Shown here: positions 18,752 through 27,365 of the stretch, one piece after another
Layout of the letters: the number at the start of each line of letters is the position of its first letter
How positions within the stretch are numbered: position 1 is the first letter of the stretch
Origin: Bacteroidales bacterium
GTDB lineage: Bacteria; Bacteroidota; Bacteroidia; Bacteroidales; GCA-2748055
DNA length: 36,955 nucleotides
Direction of reading: 5' to 3'
NCBI GenBank assembly: GCA_029210725.1
Contig: JARGFM010000012.1
Span: forward strand, 1-36,955
The notes under the pieces: model-generated
The model's database searches: none
What the model saw: the letters and a program-made list of their open reading frames with translations, nothing else
What the model was told of the DNA's origin: nothing
Program-made: the position numbers and the translations under genes

Positions 18752-19126
18752 TTAACTTTTTTCCGTCACCCGTGTTACTTTTCCATCTGCCCACAACTCC
18801 TCCAGCTTGAAGAATGATCTGTATTCTTCCTGGAAAACGTGGACCAGGATATCAAAGTAGTCCATAAGGACCCACTGGCTGTTTTGGAGCCCTTCCACAT
18901 GATGAGCCCTGATTTTAGCCTCCTCTTTCAGTTTCTTTTCGATAGAATCCACGATGGCCCCCACCTGCGTATGCGATTCTCCGTGACATATGATAAAGCA
19001 GTCGCAAATAGAGTTTTCAACTTCAGAAAGATCGATGGAAACAATTTGATGTCCTTTTTTTTCCATGATGGCATTGAGTATCAACTCCCTCTTCTTCTCC
19101 ACATGTAATTCATCGCTTTGCTCCAT
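18752..19126 (-). CDS. rsfS: Ribosome silencing factor RsfS (Iojap family)
   Basis: A 124-residue protein with the RsfS core (DLSEVENSICDCFIICHGES, then VEGLQNSQWVLMDYFDILVHVF). It binds ribosomal protein uL14 and blocks subunit joining in starvation. The frame is open from ATG 19144, but a perfect -7 box at 19142-19149 would put transcription start at about 19135, inside that stretch. ATG 19126 is therefore chosen. First gene of the ftsH-cdsA-psd operon. Confidence 0.93.
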   Translation of the reverse strand: MEQSDELHVEKKRELILNAIMEKKGHQIVSIDLSEVENSICDCFIICHGESHTQVGAIVDSIEKKLKEEAKIRAHHVEGLQNSQWVLMDYFDILVHVFQEEYRSFFKLEELWADGKVTRVTEKS

Positions 19127-19141
19127 CCGGCTTTTTGCTGA

Positions 19142-19149
19142 CAAAGGTA
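19142..19149 (-). promoter_or_regulatory. -7 box (TACCTTTG) for the rsfS operon
   Basis: The minus strand reads TACCTTTG, an exact match to TAnnTTTG, 15 bases before ATG 19126. The same octamer lies at the same distance before coaD. No clear -33 TTTG. Confidence 0.5.
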
Positions 19150-19220
19150 ATCAATTTAGCCGTTTACATAATTCTTGCTAAATTGTTGTTTGCAGTAGTT
19201 ACTTTGTCAAAAATTGTACC

Positions 19221-19967
19221 ATGAAAAGCCGTTGGATCAAACATGACAGTGTTGCATCGACCAATACCTTCATTTTGGAAGCTATCAGAAATATGCCCCT
19301 CGAAGAAGGAACCATCGTTTCTGCTGATTACCAGGAAGGTGGGAGGGGATTGGGGGAGCACAGCTGGCAAAGCGAACGGGGCGAAAACCTGTTGATGAGC
19401 TTGCTGCTCTTTCCTGCATTTTTGTCAGCACAGTGGCAGTTTCATATATCCAGAGTCGCCTCCCTGGCCCTCTGTGATGTGCTGGAGACCCTGGGGGTTG
19501 ATGCCGTGATCAAATGGCCCAACGATATTCTAACCAGAAAGGGAAAGATTGCTGGAATATTAATTGAACATGGCATTTTAGGCGGGAAACTCTCCCATTC
19601 GGTTATAGGTATAGGTCTGAATCTGAATCAAAGCGTATTTCCGGAATTTCCTGTTCCGGCTACCTCGCTGCGCCTGGAGACCGGTAAGCGGGTAGAAGTA
19701 GCCGGAACAGGAGCGCTTGTAGAGGACCGTTTAATGGACCGGTACCATGCATTAAAGGAGGGTTTTACGGCCCGGCTTGAAAAGGAGTATACGGAGAGGC
19801 TGTTTTTGGCGGGTACCCCTTCGGTGTTCAGATCCGGGGAAGATCGTTTCGAGGGGATCATCAGGGGGGTCAACGATTTTGGAGAACTGATGGTTGAAAG
19901 CGGAGGAAAGATCCGGACCTTCGGACACGGTGCCATCATTTTTGAGCTGAACCTGGATCGTGATTAG
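19221..19967 (+). CDS. birA: Biotin--[acetyl-CoA-carboxylase] ligase
   Basis: A 248-residue enzyme that activates biotin with ATP and attaches it to biotin carboxyl carrier protein. The biotin-binding loop EGGRGLGEHSW (39-49) and KWPNDIL with GKIAGILIE are the diagnostic motifs. A C-terminal SH3-like domain is present (about 195-245). It lacks the N-terminal helix-turn-helix of E. coli BirA, so it is a ligase only (class I). Divergent from rsfS; the 3' end overlaps the opposing SRPBCC gene by four bases. Confidence 0.94.
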   Translation: MKSRWIKHDSVASTNTFILEAIRNMPLEEGTIVSADYQEGGRGLGEHSWQSERGENLLMSLLLFPAFLSAQWQFHISRVASLALCDVLETLGVDAVIKWPNDILTRKGKIAGILIEHGILGGKLSHSVIGIGLNLNQSVFPEFPVPATSLRLETGKRVEVAGTGALVEDRLMDRYHALKEGFTARLEKEYTERLFLAGTPSVFRSGEDRFEGIIRGVNDFGELMVESGGKIRTFGHGAIIFELNLDRD

Positions 19968-20374
19968 CTTGTAAAATCGTATGTTTCCATTTTGTCAATC
20001 AGTCCGTCTGCAAGTTTTTTCAAGGGTACCCTGACCATGGTCATCAGCATTTTATTGACCTTTGGTTCCATGGTGATTTTTATCCTGGTGTCCTCCTCAG
20101 AAACCTTTTTTAACTGAATCCAAATGCGGAACTGATAGGTGGAGAACTCCGGATCTGAGATCATTTTAACCAGCTTAAAGGGATCCTTTTCCACAATGAT
20201 CAGCCCGGTGCGACCCAGGGGATCCACCTGAAAGCTGCACTTTTCCTCCGAAGCTTCCCAAGCGGATACCTTATCGGCAGGCAGCAGTTCCTTGAAATTG
20301 TGAAAATTACTGATAAAGGCATAGATTTGCTGATCCGTGCAGGTCGATTTCCCGATTCTACTCTCTATTTTCAT
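19964..20374 (-). CDS. SRPBCC-fold protein
   Basis: A 136-residue protein with the START/SRPBCC pattern: ESRIGKSTCTDQQIYAFISN at the start, a strand-rich middle (FQVDPLGRTGLIIVEKD, YQFRIWIQL) and a long C-terminal helix. Such proteins are hydrophobic-ligand binding or cyclase-like folds; the ligand is not identifiable. It starts one base after the pyrE stop and is probably co-transcribed, an arrangement I believe is shared by other Bacteroidota but cannot verify here. Confidence 0.78.
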   Translation of the reverse strand: MKIESRIGKSTCTDQQIYAFISNFHNFKELLPADKVSAWEASEEKCSFQVDPLGRTGLIIVEKDPFKLVKMISDPEFSTYQFRIWIQLKKVSEEDTRIKITMEPKVNKMLMTMVRVPLKKLADGLIDKMETYDFTS

Positions 20375-20375
20375 A

Positions 20376-21023
20376 TTAGCTCTCTTTCTTAGCTCTTTTC
20401 CAGGAGGAAGGATTCTTTCTCCATTGCTGTAACATCTCTACCTGCTCCTTTTGAATATCGCCCGAAGCCAGAGCTGTTTCTATCAGTATATGATAGTTGG
20501 TAAGGGTATGCAGCTCCACATTGGCCTTTTTAAAATTGTCAATGGCCAACTCAAATCCATAAGAGAAAATGGCCACCATTCCCAGCACCTTGGCCCCGGC
20601 CTGCCTCAGGGCTTCTACCGCTTTGAGCGAACTTCCCCCGGTACTTATAAGATCTTCCACCACGACCACCTTTTGCCCGGGCCGCATGCGCCCTTCGATC
20701 ATGTTTTGCCGGCCGTGTTCCTTGGCAGATGGCCTTACATAAACAAAAGGCAGATTCATGATATCTGCCACCAGGGCCCCCTGGGCGATGGCTCCTGTGG
20801 CCACTCCGGCAATAAGATCCGGGCTTTCAAAATGGTCCTGTATACTGGTCCGGAAAGCCTCTTTCACAAAGTTTCTGATTTCCGGGTAGGAGAGGGTCAC
20901 CCGGTTATCACAATAGATGGGAGATAGCCATCCCGATGCCCAGGTAAAGGGTTTTGCGGGTTCAAGGATTATTGCTTTACTTTGCAACAGTAAAGCTGCT
21001 ACATGTCGATCTCTTTCTGCCAT
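20376..21023 (-). CDS. pyrE: Orotate phosphoribosyltransferase
   Basis: A 215-residue enzyme that joins orotate to PRPP to give OMP in pyrimidine synthesis. The PRPP-binding motif is VVVVEDLISTGGSS, and substrate regions ASGWLSPIYCDNRVTLSYPE and GVATGAIAQGALVAD fit PyrE. Its start codon is only seven bases from the NUDIX gene start on the other strand, so its promoter must overlap that coding sequence. Confidence 0.95.
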   Translation of the reverse strand: MAERDRHVAALLLQSKAIILEPAKPFTWASGWLSPIYCDNRVTLSYPEIRNFVKEAFRTSIQDHFESPDLIAGVATGAIAQGALVADIMNLPFVYVRPSAKEHGRQNMIEGRMRPGQKVVVVEDLISTGGSSLKAVEALRQAGAKVLGMVAIFSYGFELAIDNFKKANVELHTLTNYHILIETALASGDIQKEQVEMLQQWRKNPSSWKRAKKES

Positions 21024-21030
21024 TCAGCAA

Positions 21031-21645
21031 ATGTATAAAGTTTTTTTCAACGATAGGACGGTATATTTTGGAGATGATTTCTCCAGGGCTTTTTTAAAGC
21101 ATAAAGGCCTCTTTTATAAGTACAGCAGTTATTCAGAGTTAAGTGAACTGGTCGGTTTTTTTATTTCTCTGACCCAGATAAACAACCTGTACATCCTGCA
21201 TGATGATATCCTGATGGTTTTCGAGGAGTTCAAGGCATGTTTCAAAGTGATCGAGGCCGGAGGGGGTATCGTGTTCAATAAACAAGGTGAGTTCCTGGTG
21301 ATTTGTCGAAACGGGGTCTGGGATCTGCCCAAGGGAAAGCTTGAGCAGGGCGAGGACTTTCAACAGGCAGCAAAGAGGGAGGTCGTGGAGGAGACCGGCC
21401 TTTACGGCATTGAAGTGCTTGATCCATTGATTTCTACCTATCATACTTATACGCTGAAAGGAGAAAGGGTACTGAAAAAGACCAAGTGGTTTGAGATGAG
21501 CTATGGCGGGGATTCTGAACCGCTGTTGCAATCGAAGGAGGGAATCACAGATTATCGATGGGTAAGCCCTGGGAATACCGGGTTTATCAGGGAAAACAGC
21601 TATGGCAGTATCCTGGATGTACTCTATGCGAAAAACCTGCTCTGA
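21031..21645 (+). CDS. NUDIX hydrolase
   Basis: A 204-residue protein. The NUDIX box lies at about 103-125, with GKLEQGEDFQQAAKREVVEE followed by TGL (pattern Gx5Ex7REVxEExGL). It is preceded by about 75 residues of a family-specific N-terminal domain. NUDIX enzymes hydrolyse nucleoside diphosphates linked to another moiety; the substrate is not predictable. The frame is open back to 20917 inside pyrE, but ATG 21031 is the first start outside pyrE and gives a normal N-terminus (MYKVFF). Its stop abuts that of the opposite gene, inside the palindrome TCTGATCAGA (21641-21650). Confidence 0.9.
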   Translation: MYKVFFNDRTVYFGDDFSRAFLKHKGLFYKYSSYSELSELVGFFISLTQINNLYILHDDILMVFEEFKACFKVIEAGGGIVFNKQGEFLVICRNGVWDLPKGKLEQGEDFQQAAKREVVEETGLYGIEVLDPLISTYHTYTLKGERVLKKTKWFEMSYGGDSEPLLQSKEGITDYRWVSPGNTGFIRENSYGSILDVLYAKNLL

Positions 21646-23079
21646 TCAGATCTCACTCCGTGAACGCATAATTCGAAATAGTTGTTGCTCAAATCCTTCC
21701 GATGGTAATGGGGCAGGAGACAGGAGCAGCTTTCCGTTCCGGTCTAAGAGATAGGCTGTTGGATACGCTCTGACCATGTATTCGTCCAGCACCTCTGGCT
21801 GTCCTTCATAGTGCAGGACTGTCCAGCTGTAACCGTTCCTGGTCATAAAGTCTTCCAGTTTATGGCGCTCCTCAGATACCATGATGGTAACCACATTCAG
21901 GTACGATGCATGTTTGCTGAGGAAGGACTGTAAGAAGGGATATTCCATCATACAGCCGTAGTGATCGGTTGTACCAAAGAACAGATAGGTGTATTTCCCT
22001 TTAAAGTCATCCAGGGTCCATGATTCTCCGGCCAGGTCCTCCAGACTTATTTTCGGAGGGGCGTTGCCGGTTACAAGACTGGATAACTTTTCTTTTAGCT
22101 GCATGGCATAGACCCCAAATTGAGGAGTCAGGGGATCATGAGCCATGGAGTCCAGCATAATCAGGATCGCTTCTTTGTGATACTCACCCTGGTAAAACAG
22201 TTCGGAGAACTCCTGGAGCAGGACCATTTCCGCAAGGGTATCACTCCATATGGCAGGGTGCTGCAGAACCAGCTCCCTTGCTCTTCGGTAATCCTGGTTC
22301 CGGTTCACCAGATTCCGGAATTCATGACCTTCGGGGGTCCCGGAATAGTAGTATATGAAATTCTTAAACAGGGCACGGAATAGCTCAATAAATCCGGGAT
22401 GCCATTCCATGACAGCGGGCCCCAGGTAATTATGGCATAGTTCGACCAGCCCGGTCTTTCCTTCATTTAATTTCAGGGCCCCGTATCTGAAGCGCCGGTA
22501 ATCTGCAAAAAACCTGGAGCTGTCATTGGCAAACTGAATTTCCAGCTGGTGGATAAGCGAATCGCTGTTTCGCGGTATTCCCAGCTTCCGCTGAGAAATA
22601 ATCTTCTGGTTGGAACCGACAAACAGCGAATCAAAGAGAGCGATGGAATGGTTTACATCCCTGATTCCCTCCACGCGTTCGCGGCTTATGAGTGAGGTCC
22701 GTGACAGGACAGTCAGAGGCAGAGCCACTGATTGATAAAATGGAGAGATACGTTCATCCCAATCCTTCTCTTTATAGGCTGGAAACTGCACCTCATAGTG
22801 GTATCCGGGCTCCATGTAAAGATAGGCCTGATAGAGCCCTGTTTCGAATTGTACCACCCGGGGTTCTTCCAGGGGTATGAGCTGACTGAATGCACCCTCT
22901 TCACTGCACACCGTGCTGCTGGAAAAGATTGGTATCGTCATAAAAGGATTCCAGGCAATGGTGGTATGGATGGTTTGACCCGAATAATCAGGCGAGACGG
23001 CATGAATGGAGGCCGACTGGCCCAGAGTAAATTCACAAGCCAGGAATAAGAGAAGGAAAGTGAGAGAACGGCTAAGCAT
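21646..23079 (-). CDS. Secreted thioredoxin-fold protein with modified active site
   Basis: A 477-residue protein with a signal peptide (MLSRSLTFLLLFLACEFTLGQ). The long N-terminal region is of unknown fold. A C-terminal TlpA/AhpC-like thioredoxin domain spans about residues 340-470 (ISLEDLAGESWTLDDFKGKY, then cis-Pro region VRAYPTAYLLDRNGKLL). At the active site the usual CxxC reads HYGC: the nucleophilic Cys is His and only C376 remains, so ordinary disulfide exchange is unlikely. Predicted periplasmic. ATG overlaps the coaD stop (TGATG), indicating coupling. Confidence 0.8.
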   Translation of the reverse strand: MLSRSLTFLLLFLACEFTLGQSASIHAVSPDYSGQTIHTTIAWNPFMTIPIFSSSTVCSEEGAFSQLIPLEEPRVVQFETGLYQAYLYMEPGYHYEVQFPAYKEKDWDERISPFYQSVALPLTVLSRTSLISRERVEGIRDVNHSIALFDSLFVGSNQKIISQRKLGIPRNSDSLIHQLEIQFANDSSRFFADYRRFRYGALKLNEGKTGLVELCHNYLGPAVMEWHPGFIELFRALFKNFIYYYSGTPEGHEFRNLVNRNQDYRRARELVLQHPAIWSDTLAEMVLLQEFSELFYQGEYHKEAILIMLDSMAHDPLTPQFGVYAMQLKEKLSSLVTGNAPPKISLEDLAGESWTLDDFKGKYTYLFFGTTDHYGCMMEYPFLQSFLSKHASYLNVVTIMVSEERHKLEDFMTRNGYSWTVLHYEGQPEVLDEYMVRAYPTAYLLDRNGKLLLSPAPLPSEGFEQQLFRIMRSRSEI

Positions 23080-23549
23080 CAGAGATACTCCTTGATATCT
23101 ACACCCTGAGGAAGAAACTGAGAGGCGTCGCCTCCGTTTCGGATGATATCCCGGATGATGGTTGAATTAATAGGAGTGTGTTCAGGTGTGGTCAGCAGGA
23201 AAACGGATTCCACGGAAGGCAACATCCGTTTATTGATCTGGGCAATAGCCCGTTCATATTCGAAGTCGGCCGCTGTCCGGATGCCCCTGAGCATATGCGT
23301 AGCATGAACTTTTTTGCAGTAATCGACTGTCAGTCCTTCGAAAAAGCCGGCACGTACCCGCTCATTGCCACTGAAGATCTGGCTGACCATCTCCACCCTG
23401 GCCTCAATCTTCAGAAGCGGCTGTTTGGTGGAGTGAATCCCGATGGCAACAATAATGATATCGAAGATGCTTAGTCCACGAAGTACAATGTTTTCGTGAC
23501 CAACGGTAAAAGGATCAAATGATCCGGGAAAGACAGCAATTTTTTCCAT
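23079..23549 (-). CDS. coaD: Phosphopantetheine adenylyltransferase
   Basis: A 156-residue enzyme that makes dephospho-CoA from 4'-phosphopantetheine and ATP. It has the GSFDPFTVGH nucleotide-binding motif (T/HxGH), MLRGIRTAADFEYE and the late STIIRDI motif. The frame opens at ATG 23564, but a TACCTTTG -7 box at 23562-23569 makes ATG 23549 the only start downstream of the expected transcription start, and it gives the usual MEKIAVFPGSFDP N-terminus. Confidence 0.95.
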   Translation of the reverse strand: MEKIAVFPGSFDPFTVGHENIVLRGLSIFDIIIVAIGIHSTKQPLLKIEARVEMVSQIFSGNERVRAGFFEGLTVDYCKKVHATHMLRGIRTAADFEYERAIAQINKRMLPSVESVFLLTTPEHTPINSTIIRDIIRNGGDASQFLPQGVDIKEYL

Positions 23550-23561
23550 CTTCTTTTTATT

Positions 23562-23569
23562 CAAAGGTA
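23562..23569 (-). promoter_or_regulatory. -7 box (TACCTTTG) for coaD
   Basis: Exact TAnnTTTG on the minus strand, 12 bases before ATG 23549. No clear -33 TTTG. Confidence 0.5.
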
Positions 23570-23683
23570 GTGATTTACTTGATTTTTTTGCGGGTACTCA
23601 GGTCTAGCTCAATTCCCGGCTTGCTGTTCCCGCCATACATCCTGCTGCAAGGAGTTTCATATTCACTCTGCTTGATCCTGTTT

Positions 23684-23712
23684 TTTGTCCTTGTCGGATT
23701 TTTATAACTTGG
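23684..23712 (+). promoter_or_regulatory. Candidate promoter of the LytTR regulator gene
   Basis: TTTG (23684-23687), 17-base spacer, TAACTTGG (23705-23712; seven of eight positions fit the two-element consensus). Thirty-two bases before the ATG at 23745. Confidence 0.35.
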
Positions 23713-23744
23713 GCCCTTTAATAGGCAGGAATCTCCTTTAATAA

Positions 23745-24500
23745 ATGGCCGAGGTATTAAAAATATTGCTTGTTGATGATGAACCGGAGGCCCGGGAATT
23801 ACTCAGCTACATGCTTGCGGGAAAGAGGGGAATCAGGGTAGTTGGTACTGCCGGAGATGTGGATGAGGCTTTAAAACTGGTGCACAAAGAGCAGCCACAT
23901 CTGGTTCTTCTCGATATTCAAATGCCTGAAAAAGATGGTTTTCATTTTATTGAACAGGTTCATCGTGCAGGAGTCGAACCGGGAATTATATTTGTTACTG
24001 CTTATGAGCACTATGCGATTCAGGCCATCCGAAACTCGGTTTTTGATTATATTCTGAAACCGGTTTATCAGGAGGAGCTCGAGAGTGCTATTGATCGTTT
24101 TCGGGAAACAAAGAGTCAGATTCAGGAACAGGACTTTCAGAAGCTGGTAGAATCCCTGCGCAGTACCGGTCCGGCCAAAATCAAACTGAACACCCGTTCA
24201 GGTTACAGCCTGATTGATCCTTCGCAGATTGTCTATTGTAAGGCAGAAGGAAACTATACCCGCATTCAGCTGGCCAATGAAAGTTTTGAAGTTATAACCC
24301 AGAACCTGGGAGCGATTGAGGAAGCACTCGAAGGGAATAATTTTTTCCGCGCAAGCCGCTCGTACCTGTTAAATCTGAGATTCCTTGCCAGGGTACAGCG
24401 TAAAAGCAGCAATTGCATTCTTGAATATTCTGGAAATAGCTGTTCGATAAAAATTCCGGCTCAGAAAATCAGGTTGTTGGAATCGACCTTTTCCAGATAA
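23745..24500 (+). CDS. LytTR-family response regulator
   Basis: A 251-residue two-domain regulator. The receiver domain (about 6-120) has the acidic pair D11/D12, phospho-acceptor D57 (LVLLDIQMP), the conserved Thr in FVTAYE and Lys in ILKPV. The LytTR DNA-binding domain spans about 150-248 (IVYCKAEGNYTRIQL, then FFRASRSYLLNLRFL). The cognate LytS-type kinase is usually adjacent but none lies in this neighbourhood. The only kinase in the window is the H-cluster one at 34961, over 10 kb away and of a different class. Targets unknown. Confidence 0.93.
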   Translation: MAEVLKILLVDDEPEARELLSYMLAGKRGIRVVGTAGDVDEALKLVHKEQPHLVLLDIQMPEKDGFHFIEQVHRAGVEPGIIFVTAYEHYAIQAIRNSVFDYILKPVYQEELESAIDRFRETKSQIQEQDFQKLVESLRSTGPAKIKLNTRSGYSLIDPSQIVYCKAEGNYTRIQLANESFEVITQNLGAIEEALEGNNFFRASRSYLLNLRFLARVQRKSSNCILEYSGNSCSIKIPAQKIRLLESTFSR

Positions 24501-24569
24501 GTCTTTATCCGGGAAATCACCGGGTTCAGATCACAGGAGGCAGGGTTCATACAATAAGTTCGCAATCTC

Positions 24570-24600
24570 TTTGCTTTGGTTCTTTCACACTCTAATTTAG
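24570..24600 (+). promoter_or_regulatory. Candidate promoter upstream of the T9SS-domain-like small ORF
   Basis: TTTG (24570-24573), 19-base spacer, TAATTTAG (24593-24600; one mismatch to TAnnTTTG). Spacing fits the Bacteroidota promoter and would start a transcript near 24607, about 35 bases before ATG 24642. Confidence 0.45.
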
Positions 24601-24641
24601 ACCATTGAAAGTAACACTTTAACCCTAAACCTAAATGCACT

Positions 24642-24812
24642 ATGGTAGAAGTATTTAACCTGGAAGGCATGCCTGTATTCAAACTGAGAGCCGAGGATAA
24701 AGATAATTTTACCATTTCTGACCTGGAAGGTAAAGGATTACCATGCGGAGTATATTTCGTGAAAATTGAAAAGCAGCATGGTACTGAAATGGCCAAACTA
24801 TTGATCTGCTAA
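24642..24812 (+). CDS. 56-residue ORF resembling an isolated T9SS type A sorting domain
   Basis: The ORF encodes MVEVFNLEGMPVFKL at the start, then ISDLEGKGLPCGVYFVKIE and a final AKLLIC. These three blocks match the pattern at the very C-terminus of T9SS substrates (VxIYxLxGxxV, LxxLPxGxYxVxI, KKLVI). There is no signal peptide, and a stop (24612-24614) blocks upstream extension. A plausible promoter precedes it. It is either a relic of a lost secreted-protein gene or a small functional peptide with this fold. The stop overlaps the lon stop on the other strand. Confidence 0.5.
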   Translation: MVEVFNLEGMPVFKLRAEDKDNFTISDLEGKGLPCGVYFVKIEKQHGTEMAKLLIC

Positions 24813-27220
24813 GTAAGCTGCATGGGTTGATCCACCTGTTCGGGAAGCAGAACAAAATCCATTAAACCGGAAATCTCATTGACAAATTTGAAATTAAGCC
24901 CTTTGCGGTAGATTTCATTAATCTCCTCGACATCTTTTCTGTTCTCAACCGAGATGGCTATTTCGGTGATGCCTGCTCTTTTTGCTGCCAGGATCTTTTC
25001 CTTGATACCCCCCACAGGCAGCACCTTTCCCCTCAGTGTGATTTCCCCGGTCATGGCACAATTCTCCCTCACTTTTCTCTGGGTGAATGCCGAGGTAATG
25101 GAGGTTACCATGGCTACTCCCGCAGAGGGGCCATCCTTGGGAATCGCTCCTTCGGGAACATGCACGTGTACATTATATTTTTTAAAGATGGACGGATCAA
25201 TGGAGTATTTCGCAGCATGGGACTTCAGGTATTCAAGTGCCAGAACTGCTGATTCTTTCATGACATCGCCCAGGTTACCGGTCAGCGTGAGTTTGCCTTC
25301 TCCCTGGCTCAGGGATGTTTCCACAAACAGGATTTCTCCGCCGGTTGAGGTCCAGGCCAGTCCGGTTACCACACCTGCATGCTTGTTTCCATCATATTTA
25401 TCCTTGATATATCTGGGGGGTCCCAGAATCTCAGTGACCTTCTCCAGCGAGAGCCTGGGGTCGTAACTTTCTTCAAAAGCAATGTGCCTGGCATAGACCC
25501 GTACCAGCTTGGCAATTTGCTTGTCCAATTGTCTGACGCCCGATTCACGGGTATATCCTTCAATGATCTTTTCCAGAACAGGAGCTGATATGGAGAGCTG
25601 CTTTCGTGTCAGACCGTGATTTTCTATCTGGTCCGGTATCAGGTGCCTTTTCGCAATCTGAATTTTCTCCTCCACAATATAACCGGAGAGATCAATGATC
25701 TCCATCCGGTCCAGCAGGGCAGGATTAATTCCGGCTGTGGTATTGGCAGTGGCTATAAACATGACCTTAGAAAGATCAAAATCAAGTTCCAGGAAATTAT
25801 CGTGAAAAGATTTATTCTGTTCAGGATCAAGAACTTCTAAAAGTGCAGATTCGGGATTTCCCTGGGCGCCCCTTCCTACTTTATCAATTTCATCCAGTAC
25901 AAATACCGGGTTGGAGGTTTTAACTTTTTTCAGATTCTGAATCACTCTCCCGGGCATAGCTCCAATATATGTTTTCCTGTGGCCTCTGATTTCAGCCTCA
26001 TCGTGAAGTCCGCCCAGTGACATTCTGACATATTTCCGGTTCAGCGCTTCCGCAATGGACTTACCAAGGGAGGTCTTTCCAACTCCCGGAGGGCCTACCA
26101 GGCAAAGAATCGGGGATTTCAGGTCTCCTTTCAGTTTAAGCACGGCCAGGTGTTCCAGGATCCTGTCCTTCACTTTCTCCAATCCGAAATGGTCCTTATC
26201 CAGGATCCGGCTGGCGCGTTTGAGATTGAAGTTATCTTTGGTGTACTCGTTCCACGGCAGCTCCACCAGGGTCTGGATGTAGTTGACCTGGACCGAAAAC
26301 TCACCGGTGGCCGGGTTTAGCCTGAGCAGCTTGTCCAGCTCTTTTTCGAAAGAAGCAGCCACCTCCTTGCTCCATTTTTTCTTTTCCCCCTTTTCTCTGA
26401 ATTCAAGCACTTCCTGGTCCTGTGGCGAGCCTCCCAGCTCATCCTGGATGGTTTTCATTTGCTGATGCAACAGGAATTCTCTTTGTTGTTGATCCAGGTC
26501 ATTTTTCACCTTGGTCTGGATATCATTTTTCAGTTCCAGCATCTGAACCTCCTTAGACAGACTCTCCAGCAGGGTAAATCCCCGTTTAGAGACACTGTTG
26601 GTTTCCAGCAGTTCCTGTTTCTGTTTCAGGGAGAGCTCACTGTTGGAAGCCAGAAAGTTGACCAGAAAAGATGGGCTTTCAATGTTTTTTACGGCAAAAG
26701 TTGCTTCAGTAGGGATATTGGAGGAGAGTTTTATAATTTTTATTGCGAGCTCTTTCAGAGCAGCCGCCACTGCTTTGTCTTCTCCTGCAGGTTCATCCTT
26801 GTCATCCTCCAGAGGGGTGATCCTTGCCACATGATAAGGTTTCTCAGTAAGCAGATCATTTATCGTAAACCGTTTCCTCCCCTGGATAATTACTGAAGTG
26901 GACCCATCTGGCATCTCCAGGATCTTCAGGATCTGAGCCACGGTTCCGATTTTGTAAAAATCTTCCAATTCAGGATCTTCCACGGACCCATCCCTCTGAG
27001 CTACGGCTCCCAGTATTTTATTTTTTTTATAAACCTCATGAACCAGTTTCAGGGATTTATACCTGCCTACGGTAATCGGGATCACCACGCCCGGAAACAG
27101 TACGGTATTACGCAGGGGGAGAATAGGCAATACATCGGGAATGTTCACTTTTTTGAGGTCCTCTTCCTCTTCCTGGGACAGCAATGGAATATATTCAGTC
27201 TCTTCGTCTATCGGGATCAT
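24809..27220 (-). CDS. lon: ATP-dependent Lon protease
   Basis: An 803-residue LonA protease: N-terminal LON substrate domain ([17 protein letters not shown]), coiled coil, AAA module with Walker [10 protein letters not shown] and Walker [11 protein letters not shown], and the C-terminal serine protease with [11 protein letters not shown] (catalytic Ser) and the later catalytic Lys region [14 protein letters not shown]. It degrades misfolded and regulatory proteins in the cytosol. The 145 bases between it and the SpoIIE gene contain no clear Bacteroidota promoter. Confidence 0.97.
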   Translation of the reverse strand: MIPIDEETEYIPLLSQEEEEDLKKVNIPDVLPILPLRNTVLFPGVVIPITVGRYKSLKLVHEVYKKNKILGAVAQRDGSVEDPELEDFYKIGTVAQILKILEMPDGSTSVIIQGRKRFTINDLLTEKPYHVARITPLEDDKDEPAGEDKAVAAALKELAIKIIKLSSNIPTEATFAVKNIESPSFLVNFLASNSELSLKQKQELLETNSVSKRGFTLLESLSKEVQMLELKNDIQTKVKNDLDQQQREFLLHQQMKTIQDELGGSPQDQEVLEFREKGEKKKWSKEVAASFEKELDKLLRLNPATGEFSVQVNYIQTLVELPWNEYTKDNFNLKRASRILDKDHFGLEKVKDRILEHLAVLKLKGDLKSPILCLVGPPGVGKTSLGKSIAEALNRKYVRMSLGGLHDEAEIRGHRKTYIGAMPGRVIQNLKKVKTSNPVFVLDEIDKVGRGAQGNPESALLEVLDPEQNKSFHDNFLELDFDLSKVMFIATANTTAGINPALLDRMEIIDLSGYIVEEKIQIAKRHLIPDQIENHGLTRKQLSISAPVLEKIIEGYTRESGVRQLDKQIAKLVRVYARHIAFEESYDPRLSLEKVTEILGPPRYIKDKYDGNKHAGVVTGLAWTSTGGEILFVETSLSQGEGKLTLTGNLGDVMKESAVLALEYLKSHAAKYSIDPSIFKKYNVHVHVPEGAIPKDGPSAGVAMVTSITSAFTQRKVRENCAMTGEITLRGKVLPVGGIKEKILAAKRAGITEIAISVENRKDVEEINEIYRKGLNFKFVNEISGLMDFVLLPEQVDQPMQLT

Positions 27221-27365
27221 CAGCTTCTCTCTACTTTTTCAATCGTTATGCAGTCAAATTGTCAGCCCGCGGATTTACACACCGGCCCCTCTCTAAGGTC
27301 AATAAGCGTGCCAAGAAATAATACACCCGGAACGGGGTATTTGTTTAAAAAGCCCCGAAAGCGTT

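Noticed and set aside
21028-21035. TACATTTG on the minus strand as a pyrE -7 box
   Set aside because: It would start the transcript at the ATG itself, with no -33 box, so it is probably a chance match inside the NUDIX start.
21641-21650. Palindrome TCTGATCAGA across the abutting stops of the NUDIX and thioredoxin-fold genes
   Set aside because: It has no loop and no T tracts, so it is unlikely to be a terminator; it follows from two opposed TGA stops.
23519-23707. 62-codon hydrophobic plus-strand ORF between coaD and the LytTR gene
   Set aside because: It starts inside coaD, overlaps the coaD promoter and has no recognisable family or RBS; its hydrophobic look comes from a T-rich intergenic region.
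27298-27315. Sigma-54-like sequence (TTGGCACGCTTATTGAC) on the minus strand upstream of lon
   Set aside because: The -24 part is good, but the -12 GC is GA here, and no sigma-54 activator gene or other site is seen. One near-match in 145 bases is weak.
27325-27345. CCCG-GAA-CGGG hairpin as a terminator for the phosphatase operon
   Set aside because: The stem is only four or five pairs and no T run follows on the minus strand.
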